A stretch of DNA of 33,826 bases, from contig DBWM01000037.1 of assembly GCA_002309015.1 (NCBI GenBank), forward strand, positions 132,404 through 166,229, written 5' to 3'. Within the stretch, counting starts at the first letter, position 1. Each line of letters begins with the position of its first letter. The notes under the pieces were generated by a model. The model did not search any database, was not told the DNA's origin, and was given only the letters and a program-made list of their open reading frames with translations. This DNA is from Myxococcales bacterium UBA1238 (GTDB lineage: Bacteria; Myxococcota_A; Bradymonadia; UBA7976; UBA1532). A program made the position numbers and the translations under genes. Positions 1-7,975 of this stretch are shown piece by piece.

Positions 1-797
1 CGGGTGATCGAGTCGAGCAGGATGACGACGTCTTTTTTATGCTCCACCAGGCGCTTGGCCTTCTCGATGACCATCTCGGCCACCTGCACGTGGCGCTGCG
101 CGGGCTCATCGAAGGTAGAGGAGACGACCTCGCCGAGCACCGAACGCTCCATATCGGTCACCTCTTCGGGGCGCTCGTCGATGAGCAGCACGATGAGGTA
201 AACCTCGGGGTGGTTGGTCACGATCGCGTTGGCGATGTTCTGCATCAACACGGTCTTACCAGCGCGCGGCGGAGATACGATCAGAGCGCGCTGACCTTTG
301 CCGATGGGGCAAAGCAGATCGATGATACGCGTCGAATAATTCTTGGCGTGATATTCAAGCTTGAGCTTCTCGGAAGGATAGAGCGGGGTCAGGTTGTCGA
401 ACAAAATCTTCGACTTCGCGATTTCCGGTTCTTCGAAGTTGATCGTCTCAACCTTGAGCAACGCGAAATAACGCTCGTTATCCTTGGGCGGACGAATTTG
501 CCCGCTGATCGTATCGCCGGTGCGCAAACCAAAACGACGGATTTGAGAGGGCGACACGTAAATGTCATCCGGCCCGGGCAAGTAATTGTAGTCGGGGGCG
601 CGGAGGAAGCCGAAGCCGTCGGGGAGGATTTCGAGAACGCCTTCGCCGAAAATCGGCTCGTTCTTCTTGGTTTGCTCGTTGAGGATGGCGAAAATCAGCT
701 CTTGCTTGCGCAGGCCGGAAGAGTTTTCGACACCCATATCGCGCGCCATCGCGGCGAGATCGGCGATTTTGAGTTGCTTCAGTTCTTTGAGGTTCAT
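1..797 (-). CDS. rho: Transcription termination factor Rho, N-terminal 265 residues (partial)
   Basis: Rho is the hexameric RNA-dependent ATPase that ends transcription at unstructured C-rich RNA. Translating the minus strand from the ATG at 795-797 gives MNLKELKQLK and a Rho N-terminal helical domain (about residues 1-45). Next comes the RNA-binding cold-shock-like domain containing DGFGFLRAPDYNYLPGPDD (about 60-78). The start of the RecA-like ATPase domain follows, with Walker A SPPRAGKT (175-182) and Walker B-type VYLIVLLIDERPEEVTDM (199-216). The frame stays open to base 1, so about 150 C-terminal residues (Q and R loops) lie outside the window; family members are usually near 420 residues. 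No N-terminal insertion of the kind found in actinobacteria is present. It is transcribed alone here, away from rarA. Identification is certain; only the 3' end is missing. Confidence 0.97.
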   Translation of the reverse strand, partial: MNLKELKQLKIADLAAMARDMGVENSSGLRKQELIFAILNEQTKKNEPIFGEGVLEILPDGFGFLRAPDYNYLPGPDDIYVSPSQIRRFGLRTGDTISGQIRPPKDNERYFALLKVETINFEEPEIAKSKILFDNLTPLYPSEKLKLEYHAKNYSTRIIDLLCPIGKGQRALIVSPPRAGKTVLMQNIANAIVTNHPEVYLIVLLIDERPEEVTDMERSVLGEVVSSTFDEPAQRHVQVAEMVIEKAKRLVEHKKDVVILLDSIT

Positions 798-960
798 TCT
801 ATGCCTCAGCCATTGCCCGCAAGCAGGGGTGTGCTCCTAAACACAGGACCCCAGCACCATGAGGCGCCTTTGGGCTCGCAGGAAACAGCAGGTTGGTCCT
901 TAGAAACGCGAAATGGTCTTTGAGGAAAGCCTCTAACGAGGGCTGGAAAAAACGGCGGTA

Positions 961-989
961 TTCCTAGCGATCAAAGTAGAATCTGTCAA
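961..989 (-). promoter_or_regulatory. Candidate sigma70-type promoter for rho
   Basis: Read on the minus strand, a perfect -35 TTGACA (984-989) is followed after 17 bases by a weak -10 TAGGAA (961-966). The predicted transcript would have a leader of about 155 bases before the rho ATG. The element is bracketed by an imperfect inverted repeat, ACGGCGGTA at 952-960 and TGCCGCCGT at 1005-1013 (8 of 9 positions pair). Rho is known to autoregulate through its leader in E. coli; whether that happens here is inference. The -10 is poor, so confidence is moderate. Confidence 0.4.
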
Positions 990-1077
990 GAAAAACCGGC
1001 ATATTGCCGCCGTCAAAAATGAAATCACTTTTTTAGAGCTGACATGCCCTCAAAACGGCGCCCGAAATCTCAAATTG

Positions 1078-2472
1078 ATGAAAGCGCCCTCGCCTGAAGA
1101 TATGGATTTATTTGAACATGCAGCCTCGCAGAACGCGGCCCAGCAGCCCTTCGCAGAAGCCGTAAGGCCGCAGAATCTCGACGCAATTCTGGGACAGGAT
1201 ACGGTCCTCGGTGAAGGCAAACTCCTGCGCAGGGCGATCCTGAACGATCGCCTGCCGAGCCTGATCCTCTGGGGACCTCCGGGCACCGGAAAGACGACGA
1301 TCGCGCGCGTGATCGCCCAAAAGACGAACGCCTATTTTGAGCCGTTTTCTGCGGTGTTGGGTGGCGTGAAGGACATTCGTCGCCTGGTGGACGAAGCCAA
1401 AGACCGCCGCCATCTGCACCAGCGGGCCACGATCCTTTTTATTGACGAAATCCACCGCTTCAACAAAGGCCAGCAGGACGCGCTGCTGCCCCACGTCGAA
1501 AACGGCACGGTCACGCTCATCGGCGCCACCACCGAAAACCCGAGCTTCGAGCTCAACGCCGCCTTGCTCTCGCGCTGCCGCGTGGTCGTCTTAAACTCGC
1601 TTAAGCCTGCGGATTTATATCAGATTTTAAAGAACGCCGCCTCGCACCCCATTCGCATTGAACGCTGGCCCGAGGCCCAAATCGACGATGAAGCGCTCCG
1701 CTATCTGGCCCAGACCTCGAGCGGAGATGCCCGCCGCGCGCTGACCGCCCTCGAGATCGCCTTAAACCGCGATCCCCACGTGACCACCGAGACCGCCGCC
1801 GAAGCGCTCAACCGCAAGATCCTGCTCTACGACAAGGACGGCGACGGCCATTACCAGGTCATCAGCGCCTTTATTAAATCGATGCGCGGAAGCGATCCCC
1901 ACGGCGCCGTCTACTGGCTCCAGCGCATGGTCGACTCGGGCGAAGATCCCCTCTTTATTTTGAGGCGGATGGTCATTTTTGCCAGTGAAGACATCGGGTT
2001 AGCCGATCCCAGGGCCTTGCAGATCGCGATCTCGGCCATGGAGGCGTTTCGATTCGTGGGGCTTCCTGAAGGCATGCTGACGCTGACGGAGGCGGCCCTC
2101 TATCTGGCCTGTGCGCCCAAGAGCAACACGGTGCTGACGACGCTCGCCGCCGCGCGAAGGGCGGTTCGGGAAGGCGGAAATCTGCCGGTGCCGCTCCATC
2201 TGCGAAACGCGAACACCGCGCTCCAAACCCAGCTGGGTTACGGTCAGGAATACCGCTATCCCCATGAATATGAAGGACATTACGTCCAGCAATCCTACCT
2301 GCCCGACGCCCTCGAAGGCGCCGTTTTATTCAAACCCTCGGGCCAGGGCGAAGAGCGCGCGATCGAACAGAGGATGGCGGCACTTCAAAATGCAAGCGCG
2401 CAGAATCCTTCACAAAATTCGCCCGGCTGGCGCGAGATCCACCATGATCTCGATCCCCAGAAATTTAAATAA
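1078..2472 (+). CDS. rarA: Replication-associated recombination protein RarA (MgsA)
   Basis: This is a AAA+ ATPase of the clamp-loader-like MgsA/RarA/WRNIP1 family, which acts at stalled replication forks and gaps. Visible motifs are Walker A GPPGTGKTT near residues 66-74, Walker B FIDEIHRFNKGQQD, and the sensor-1 segment GATTENPSFELN. An arginine-finger region (LLSRCRV) follows, then the C-terminal tetramerisation domain (DPHGAVYWLQRMVDSGEDP, then GQEYRYPHEYEGHYVQQSYLPD). The length of about 464 residues is normal. The start is uncertain: TTG 1075, ATG 1078 and ATG 1102 (MDLFEHAA, which resembles other family N-termini) are all in frame and none has a strong ribosome binding site. The 3' end overlaps folK tail-to-tail by 8 bases. 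Confidence 0.93.
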   Translation: MKAPSPEDMDLFEHAASQNAAQQPFAEAVRPQNLDAILGQDTVLGEGKLLRRAILNDRLPSLILWGPPGTGKTTIARVIAQKTNAYFEPFSAVLGGVKDIRRLVDEAKDRRHLHQRATILFIDEIHRFNKGQQDALLPHVENGTVTLIGATTENPSFELNAALLSRCRVVVLNSLKPADLYQILKNAASHPIRIERWPEAQIDDEALRYLAQTSSGDARRALTALEIALNRDPHVTTETAAEALNRKILLYDKDGDGHYQVISAFIKSMRGSDPHGAVYWLQRMVDSGEDPLFILRRMVIFASEDIGLADPRALQIAISAMEAFRFVGLPEGMLTLTEAALYLACAPKSNTVLTTLAAARRAVREGGNLPVPLHLRNANTALQTQLGYGQEYRYPHEYEGHYVQQSYLPDALEGAVLFKPSGQGEERAIEQRMAALQNASAQNPSQNSPGWREIHHDLDPQKFK

Positions 2473-3022
2473 CCGGCGCATCCGAAACCCGCACCACCTC
2501 GCCTTCATCGGGGCATTGCGCCAAAAGCTGCGCCACCGTCTGCCCCAGTCCCGGAACCTCGCAACCAGGCGCGATCTCGGCCCAGGGCGTCAGCACGAAG
2601 CGACGTAAATGCAGGCGTGGATGGGGTAAAATCAATTCCTCGCTCTCGCAGACGCTGCCCGGGTAGCAAAGCAAATCGAGATCGATCGTCCGCGCGCCAA
2701 ACCGCTTTAAGCGCACCCGCCCGAGCTGGGCTTCCACCTTCAAAAAAGCGTGCAGCGTATCGATGGGCGAAAAAAGCGGAATAAATCCGACCACTTGATT
2801 CAAATAAGGCGGCTGCGGATCCTCTTCTGCCGCCGTTTTAGCCGGAGACGGACTCCAATAAGCGCTGCGATACAGCCCCGAGCAGAGCAAAGGCGATCCC
2901 CAAACGCCCATCGAGCGGAGAGAGGAGAGCGCTTTTTGAAAACTGGCTTTCACGTCGCCGAGATTGCCGCCCATGCATAACCAAGCATATGATTTTATTT
3001 GATAATTCGTTTTCTCATCCAT
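2465..3022 (-). CDS. folK: 2-amino-4-hydroxy-6-hydroxymethyldihydropteridine pyrophosphokinase (HPPK)
   Basis: HPPK transfers pyrophosphate from ATP to 6-hydroxymethyl-7,8-dihydropterin in folate synthesis, in the cytoplasm. The 185-residue product has the N-terminal strand WLCMGGNLGD (14-23; usually xxLGSNLGD). It also has PYLNQVV (72-78) and the signature RFGARTIDLDLLCY (107-120), with the two magnesium-binding aspartates at 114 and 116. The nucleotide-binding LPHPRLHLRRFVLTPWAEIAP follows (132-152). The C-terminus is slightly longer than in E. coli. It stands alone on the minus strand, convergent with rarA and divergent from pal; no other folate gene is in the window. Confidence 0.95.
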   Translation of the reverse strand: MDEKTNYQIKSYAWLCMGGNLGDVKASFQKALSSLRSMGVWGSPLLCSGLYRSAYWSPSPAKTAAEEDPQPPYLNQVVGFIPLFSPIDTLHAFLKVEAQLGRVRLKRFGARTIDLDLLCYPGSVCESEELILPHPRLHLRRFVLTPWAEIAPGCEVPGLGQTVAQLLAQCPDEGEVVRVSDAPVI

Positions 3023-3128
3023 TTTTTAACGCATCCCCGTCCGCAGATTTGGTAACAAATTTTTTCAAGGGCATGCAAAAAAAACACAAAAAACGGCCCT
3101 TCAACCCCTTTTCTTCTTATTACACCCG

Positions 3129-3157
3129 TTGACAACGGAATCGAGAGAATCTACCTT
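3129..3157 (+). promoter_or_regulatory. Candidate sigma70-type promoter for pal-cpoB
   Basis: A perfect -35 hexamer TTGACA (3129-3134) is followed after 17 bases by TACCTT (3152-3157), a weak -10. The predicted start near 3164 gives a leader of about 60 bases before the pal ATG at 3226. It lies in the 203-base divergent spacer between folK and pal. Confidence 0.45.
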
Positions 3158-3225
3158 GCTCAAGATTGATTGCGCGAAGATGCGCTTTTTTATTTTAACT
3201 TCCTATCAATTTACGGGTGTCAACC

Positions 3226-3990
3226 ATGAGTCTGAATCGTGGTTTCCTTTTCTCAATGGTTCTCGGGGCTTCCGCATTGGCTATGACCGCTTGTGGTCCG
3301 ACTTATCCGAAATGCGACAACGATGAGAACTGCGCCGAGCATAACGAAGTTTGCGTCAATGGGGTCTGCACCCAGTGCCGCGACAACAGCCAGTGCACCG
3401 GTCCCGGTGAACAATGCACCAGCGGTAAATGCGCCAAGCGTCCGGGTTACTGCGACGACAGCACGCCCTGCCCCGGCAACCAGAAATGCCGCGACAACGA
3501 ATGCGGTGCCGAATGTCTCGACAACAGCGAATGCTCCGGCAACACCTGGTGCCGCAACGGTTCCTGCGTCGAAAAGCCTGAGTGCGGCGAAGGCGCTGAC
3601 ACCCCGACTTGTCCCGAAGGCAAAGACTGCGTCGCCGGCCGCTGCCAGGTCCGCGTCAACTCCTGCCACTCCAACCCGGTCTACTTCGACTTCGACAGCT
3701 CCAGCATCAAGCCCAACCAGAAGTCCGTGCTGAGCAGCGTCGCCGACTGCCTCAAGGGCAACTCCGGCAACATCGAAATCGGTGGTCACTGCGACGAGCG
3801 CGGCACCGAAGAATACAACATGGCCCTCGGTGAGCGCCGCGCGGCTGCCGTCCGCAAGTACCTGACCAACCTGGGCGTCTCCTCCAGCAAGCTTTCCACC
3901 CGCAGCTACGGCGAAGAATCGCCCGCGCAAAGCGGCAGCAACGAAGCGGCCTGGTCCAAGAACCGCCGTGCCGAGTTCTCTCCGCGCTAA
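3226..3990 (+). CDS. pal: Peptidoglycan-associated lipoprotein (Pal) with a cysteine-rich N-terminal insertion
   Basis: Pal anchors the outer membrane to peptidoglycan and works with the Tol complex during constriction. The ATG at 3226 gives a lipoprotein signal ending in the lipobox AMTAC, with the lipidated Cys at residue 23. The GTG at 3217 would add only three residues. The C-terminal OmpA-like domain (about 151-254) contains VYFDFDSSSIKPNQ, the peptidoglycan-binding motif GGHCDERGTEEYNMALGERR, and ends RRAEFSPR. Between them lies an unusual segment (about 30-147) with roughly twenty cysteines in repeating CxxNxxC / CxxGxC spacing. This looks like a series of small disulfide-knotted modules. 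Standard Pal has a short flexible linker there. cpoB begins five bases after the stop, so the two are probably cotranscribed; tolQRAB are not in the window. Confidence 0.9.
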   Translation: MSLNRGFLFSMVLGASALAMTACGPTYPKCDNDENCAEHNEVCVNGVCTQCRDNSQCTGPGEQCTSGKCAKRPGYCDDSTPCPGNQKCRDNECGAECLDNSECSGNTWCRNGSCVEKPECGEGADTPTCPEGKDCVAGRCQVRVNSCHSNPVYFDFDSSSIKPNQKSVLSSVADCLKGNSGNIEIGGHCDERGTEEYNMALGERRAAAVRKYLTNLGVSSSKLSTRSYGEESPAQSGSNEAAWSKNRRAEFSPR

Positions 3991-3995
3991 TCAAC

Positions 3996-4811
3996 ATGAA
4001 GACGCCCCTCGCTTTACTGCGCGGGGCGCGATTGTGCGCCCCTGCCTTTCTCTTCTGCCTTTTTCAGCTGACCGGTTGCGTCTCGTACTGGAAAGGCCAG
4101 GAGATGCAGACCGATCTGAGGGCACTTCAAGCGCAGGTTGACCAGCTCCTCGAGAGCCAAAAAAATCTGCGCGAAAAGCATGCCGAAGATGTCGATGCCT
4201 TTGGAACCCGCCTTTCGAATGCTGAAAAGCGCCTGTCGGATGCGATCAATCAATTGCGCACAGGCAGCGCCGATTCGGGCCTCGAACTCGAAAGCATTCG
4301 CCAGGAACTGAACGTTCTCAAAGGCAAATATGCTGAAATGGAAGTCAAAAACGGTGGCGGTTTTGAGGCGCCCAATGTGGAAGCATCGGGGGCCGCAACT
4401 TCTGAATCTGCAACCGTTTTGCCTACAGATGCGGCAGATCTTTATCGTTACGGTTACGAGCGCAAAAAGGCCAACGATTGTCCGGAAGCCGTCCGCGCGT
4501 TTTCGGAATATGTCAGCAAGTTTCCCAAAAAAGATCGCGCTGACAGCAGCCTTTATTTGATGGCGGAATGCCAGTACCAGGCCAAGGATTACAACGGCTC
4601 GGTCCGCAGCCTGCAGACCATCATGCAGAAGTACTCCAAAGGCAAAAAAATGGATGACGCCTTGCTGCTGATGTTCGACAACTTTGACGCACTCGGCCGC
4701 TGCAAGGACGGTCAACCCTTCCTCCAAACGCTCATCGACGATTATCCCCGCTCAAACTTGGTCAAAACCGCGCGCGATAAGCTCAAGCGCTCCCAAAAGC
4801 AGTGCAAGTAA
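3996..4811 (+). CDS. cpoB: CpoB/YbgF-type Tol-Pal associated periplasmic protein
   Basis: CpoB (YbgF) coordinates peptidoglycan synthesis with outer-membrane constriction through TolA and PBP1B. The 271-residue product has a signal peptide ending in the lipobox LTGC, so here it is probably a lipoprotein. A coiled-coil region rich in heptads follows (about 36-120, e.g. LRALQAQVDQLLESQKNLREK). After a short Ser/Ala/Thr linker come C-terminal TPR-like repeats (about 145-268): YRYGYERKKANDCPEAVRAFSEYVSKFP, then SLYLMAECQYQAKDYNGSVRSLQTIMQKYSK. This is the coil-linker-TPR order of the family. The position directly after pal matches the tol-pal-ybgF gene order found widely. E. coli CpoB is not a lipoprotein, so the lipobox is a lineage difference. 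Confidence is high from architecture plus neighbour. Confidence 0.88.
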   Translation: MKTPLALLRGARLCAPAFLFCLFQLTGCVSYWKGQEMQTDLRALQAQVDQLLESQKNLREKHAEDVDAFGTRLSNAEKRLSDAINQLRTGSADSGLELESIRQELNVLKGKYAEMEVKNGGGFEAPNVEASGAATSESATVLPTDAADLYRYGYERKKANDCPEAVRAFSEYVSKFPKKDRADSSLYLMAECQYQAKDYNGSVRSLQTIMQKYSKGKKMDDALLLMFDNFDALGRCKDGQPFLQTLIDDYPRSNLVKTARDKLKRSQKQCK

Positions 4812-4849
4812 GCCGGTCGCAACCGTTTTTTCACCCCATTGGAGCAGAA

Positions 4850-6145
4850 ATGCCCAACAATCCAGTCGATACCCAAGTGGATAGCCTTGGGCGTTGCACC
4901 ATTCCATCACCGGTCCCCTACCGGCGGTTTGTCGACGACAACGACCGTATTTTGCGCGATCTCGAGATCAACAAGCTCCTCACGCAAGACATCGGCTCCA
5001 CCGTCACCTTCGAGCGCGCGGGCCCTCGCCAGCAGCTCTTCTTCGATCCCAAGAACGTCAAGGCCGCCATCGTCACCTGCGGTGGGCTTTGTCCCGGATT
5101 GAACGACGTGATCCGCGCGATCACCAACGAGCTCACCTACATGTACGGGGTACGCCACATCAAAGGTGTGCGCTTTGGGTACGCCGGGTTAAACCCTAAC
5201 AACGGTTTGCCCTTCATCGATCTCACCCCGGAACTGGTCGAAGGGATCCACGACAACAGCGGATCTATCCTGGGGTCATCCCGCGGTCCACAGCCGATCG
5301 ACGTCATGGTCGACACGTTATACCGCGAAGACATCCGCATTCTGTACACCATCGGGGGTGATGGCACGCTGCAGGGCGCGACGGAGATCTACGAGGAGAT
5401 CAAGAAGCGCGGCCTCAACATTTCGGTCATCGGTATCCCGAAGACCATCGACAACGATATCTACCTGGTGTCCCGTACCTTCGGGTTCGATACCGCCGTC
5501 GCCAAGGCGGCCGAATGCCTCCGCTGTGCACATACCGAAGCCAAGGGTTACCAGAACGGTATCGGCATCGTGAAACTGATGGGTCGCAGCTCGGGATTCG
5601 TCACCGCCAGCGCAGCATTGGCCCAACCCGACGCGAACTTCGTGCTTATCCCCGAGGTACCGTTCGAATTCGACGGCCCGAAAGGCTTCTTAACCGCCCT
5701 CGAAAACCGAATGAAACGCCGCGGACATGCATTGGTCGTGGTGGCCGAAGGCGCGGGACAGGATCTTTTTGCCGATCTCGGGAGTGATGCCTCCGGTAAC
5801 AAGAAGTTTGGCGACATCGGTATCCTGGTACGGGATAAGGTACGCGAGCATTTCAAGCGTATCTCCATGGATGTCTCCATCAAATACATCGATCCGAGCT
5901 ACATGATCCGGTCGGTGCCCGCTTGCCCCAGCGATTGCGTCTTCTGTCTCTACCTGGGACAGCATGCCGCGCACGCCGGAATGGCGGGTAAAACCGGCAT
6001 GATGATCGGCTCCTGGAACGATGAATTCATCCACATCCCCTTTGAAGCCGTCCATAAGAAGCGCAAATACGTCGATCCCGAGGGGATTATGTGGACGAGC
6101 GTGCTTGAAACGACCGGTCAACCGGAGCGCATGGTGAACGACTGA
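4850..6145 (+). CDS. 6-phosphofructokinase, plant-like / TP0108-type
   Basis: The enzyme phosphorylates fructose 6-phosphate to fructose 1,6-bisphosphate. The ATG at 4850 is preceded by GGAG (4841-4844) five bases away, so I prefer it to an upstream ATG at 4802 that lies inside cpoB. The 431-residue product contains the nucleotide site TIGGDGT (GGDGT at 169-173), the catalytic PKTIDND (197-203), and the substrate-binding MGRSSGF. It has an N-terminal extension of about 80 residues compared with bacterial PfkA. In this superfamily Gly at the second Asp-loop position (GGDGT rather than GGDD) points to ATP as donor. The Lys of PKT is shared by PPi-dependent and plant-type ATP enzymes. ATP use is therefore likely but not proved. 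Its 3' end overlaps the opposite-strand phosphopantetheinyl transferase by 59 bases. Confidence 0.92.
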   Translation: MPNNPVDTQVDSLGRCTIPSPVPYRRFVDDNDRILRDLEINKLLTQDIGSTVTFERAGPRQQLFFDPKNVKAAIVTCGGLCPGLNDVIRAITNELTYMYGVRHIKGVRFGYAGLNPNNGLPFIDLTPELVEGIHDNSGSILGSSRGPQPIDVMVDTLYREDIRILYTIGGDGTLQGATEIYEEIKKRGLNISVIGIPKTIDNDIYLVSRTFGFDTAVAKAAECLRCAHTEAKGYQNGIGIVKLMGRSSGFVTASAALAQPDANFVLIPEVPFEFDGPKGFLTALENRMKRRGHALVVVAEGAGQDLFADLGSDASGNKKFGDIGILVRDKVREHFKRISMDVSIKYIDPSYMIRSVPACPSDCVFCLYLGQHAAHAGMAGKTGMMIGSWNDEFIHIPFEAVHKKRKYVDPEGIMWTSVLETTGQPERMVND

Positions 6146-6851
6146 AGCTCGCTCGAAGCTCATCCCGGGTGACAACATGCATTTGCACCGATGGATCGAG
6201 CGAGCAACAGAGGGCACCGCAATGGTGAGCAGTCGGTCGCAAAGTTTGAAACCGCCATGCATGTGCGATGCTCGACGGATGGGGGATTCCCCCCAGGTGA
6301 AAGCTCGCTGCACGCAGATCACCTTTCAGTCCGGTACCCATGGCTTTAAAAAACGCTTCCTTTAAAGTCCAGAGTTGCAGCGCGTACAATGCCGCCTCTC
6401 GCGGTTGTAAAGGATGCAATTCCGCCAGTTCATCATCGCTGAACACCAGCGCTTTAACCCCATCACTGAGGGTTGGCCTCTCCAACCATTCTAAATCAAA
6501 CCCTAACCCGCAGTTTTCAGCCAGTGCACAGCCCACAAGGCCGTCGGTATGGCTTAAGCTGAAGCTTAACGACTCAAAACCGGCATTCGTCACCCGGGGA
6601 CGCCCTGTTTCGCTTCGTGCAAAACGCCATTCTCCCCCCGGTACAGAGGTCCATGCAAACAAGGCATACCGCAACAACGCATGTGCAGCCGCATATTGCA
6701 CGCGATCCTTCTCTTTTAAACGCCGGTTTGCCTTCTCGATTTCTTCGGCATCGAGCATCTCCCAGAGGGATGATGCCTGCGCCATCAATGCGTCGTCTAA
6801 TTCAAGCAGGAATATACCCACGGAAACAGACTGTTTAGAGTCGAGAACCAT
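6087..6851 (-). CDS. 4'-phosphopantetheinyl transferase (Sfp/AcpT type)
   Basis: The enzyme moves phosphopantetheine from CoA onto the serine of acyl or peptidyl carrier proteins. The 254-residue length and motifs fit the two-domain Sfp class: GRPRV (83-87), FSLSHTDGLVGCAL (97-110), the magnesium-binding GFDLEW with Asp119 and Glu121, and WTLKEAFFKAMGTGL (161-175) with the catalytic Lys/Glu pair. No carrier protein or polyketide/peptide synthetase gene is adjacent, so the target may be the fatty-acid ACP or a remote pathway. The C-terminal ~20 residues overlap the end of the phosphofructokinase gene on the other strand. They are Ser/Arg rich, so the gene has probably extended into its neighbour. 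Confidence 0.92.
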   Translation of the reverse strand: MVLDSKQSVSVGIFLLELDDALMAQASSLWEMLDAEEIEKANRRLKEKDRVQYAAAHALLRYALFAWTSVPGGEWRFARSETGRPRVTNAGFESLSFSLSHTDGLVGCALAENCGLGFDLEWLERPTLSDGVKALVFSDDELAELHPLQPREAALYALQLWTLKEAFFKAMGTGLKGDLRAASFHLGGIPHPSSIAHAWRFQTLRPTAHHCGALCCSLDPSVQMHVVTRDELRASFSRSPCAPVDRSFQARSST

Positions 6852-6949
6852 CGGGATGAATCCGTTTACAAAAAGAATTGAAGGTTAATCCCGGAGGGAC
6901 GTCTTTGGGATCAAACCGTTAGGAAATTGGAACCTACAGGAGATCATCG

Positions 6950-7975
6950 ATGAACAAGTTCTTTCAGATCATGGCCCTATTGGTGGTCATGATTGCAAAT
7001 TTTGTTTCGCCTGCTATTGCGGATGAAGTGGAGCCGCTGACGGATGAAGTCAAGGCCATGCTCGACGGTTTAGCAGAAGATGCAGAGCCCGAAAAGCTCA
7101 ATGCTACCCGTGCAGATCTCGAAGGCCGCCATTATTTGTCGGGTGACGAACGGCATATGGAGCTGTTTTACCCCGATCTGAAGGATTTAGGCGGGGTGTA
7201 TTTTGGCGTGGGCACCGATCAGGCATACCTCTTCGCGGGGTGGATGCGGCCCGATCTGGTGTTTTTGACCGATTACGACCCGTGGATCAAGCGCATGCAC
7301 ATTGCGTACGCCCTCTTCTTCGGGAAGGCGGAGACGATCGAACAGTTTGTGGCCTATTGGGACCCCAAGAATGTGAAGTCCACGCGCGCGTTTTTGAAGG
7401 AATCCCTCCCTGCAGAACAATATCGCGCCGTGGTCGAGGTCTATAACGCGGGGTGCAGCCAGGTTCACCGCCGGATGAAGCGCCTTCAAAAATGGATGAC
7501 GGCCGCCAAAGTGCCTTCGTTCGTCACCGATCCGGCGATGTACAGCTATGTGCGCGAGCTGGTGATGAAAAATCGCGTCAAGCCCATGCTCGGAAACTTA
7601 TTGGGCGACAAAGGTCTCGCCGGGATTGCTGAGATTTGCAAAAAGTTAAACATCCCGGTCCGGGCGATCTACCCGTCCAACGCCGAGCAATACTGGAACT
7701 ACAACGATCGTTTCCGCAACAACATGCGGGCGCAGCTGTTCGACGACCGGTCGATCATCGTTCGCACCGTGGCGACGCACCCGAAGAACGGGGACTATCA
7801 CTATAACGTTCAGGGCGCGAAGGCCTTCCTGGCGGATCTCGACAATCCCAAGAAGAAAAATGTGCGTACCGTCGTCAATATGAACCAGCCGAACGACATC
7901 ATTCCCTATACGCACCTCGATAACCCGCAGCCTAAGACCGAAGAAAAGGCTCCAGAACCGGCGGTAGCACCATGA
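6950..7975 (+). CDS. Exported protein of unknown function, LIC_10091-like (Rossmann/methyltransferase-like fold suspected)
   Basis: The first gene of a four-gene operon encodes 341 residues with a clear Sec signal peptide (hydrophobic FFQIMALLVVMIANFV, cleavage after AIADE). A good ribosome site AGGAG lies before the ATG. The pattern GGVYFGVGTDQAYLFAG, then RPDLVFLTDYDPWIKRMH and the later VKPMLGNLLGDKGLAGIAEICKKLNIPVRAIYPSNAEQYW recalls an uncharacterised family typified by Leptospira LIC_10091. I remember that family as having a methyltransferase-like fold; this is from memory and unverified. The glycine-rich loop and an acidic residue at the end of the next strand (LTDYD) would be the cofactor-site equivalents. 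A Pro/Glu-rich tail ends the protein. Its stop overlaps the next start by ATGA. A methyltransferase role outside the cytoplasm would be surprising, so I assign no function. Confidence 0.8.
   Translation: MNKFFQIMALLVVMIANFVSPAIADEVEPLTDEVKAMLDGLAEDAEPEKLNATRADLEGRHYLSGDERHMELFYPDLKDLGGVYFGVGTDQAYLFAGWMRPDLVFLTDYDPWIKRMHIAYALFFGKAETIEQFVAYWDPKNVKSTRAFLKESLPAEQYRAVVEVYNAGCSQVHRRMKRLQKWMTAAKVPSFVTDPAMYSYVRELVMKNRVKPMLGNLLGDKGLAGIAEICKKLNIPVRAIYPSNAEQYWNYNDRFRNNMRAQLFDDRSIIVRTVATHPKNGDYHYNVQGAKAFLADLDNPKKKNVRTVVNMNQPNDIIPYTHLDNPQPKTEEKAPEPAVAP

Noticed and set aside
39..923. 294-residue plus-strand open frame
   Set aside because: It is antisense to rho, whose motifs are unmistakable on the minus strand.
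3253..3930. 225-residue minus-strand open frame
   Set aside because: Ala/Val/Gly-rich shadow antisense to pal, arising from the cysteine-rich codons.
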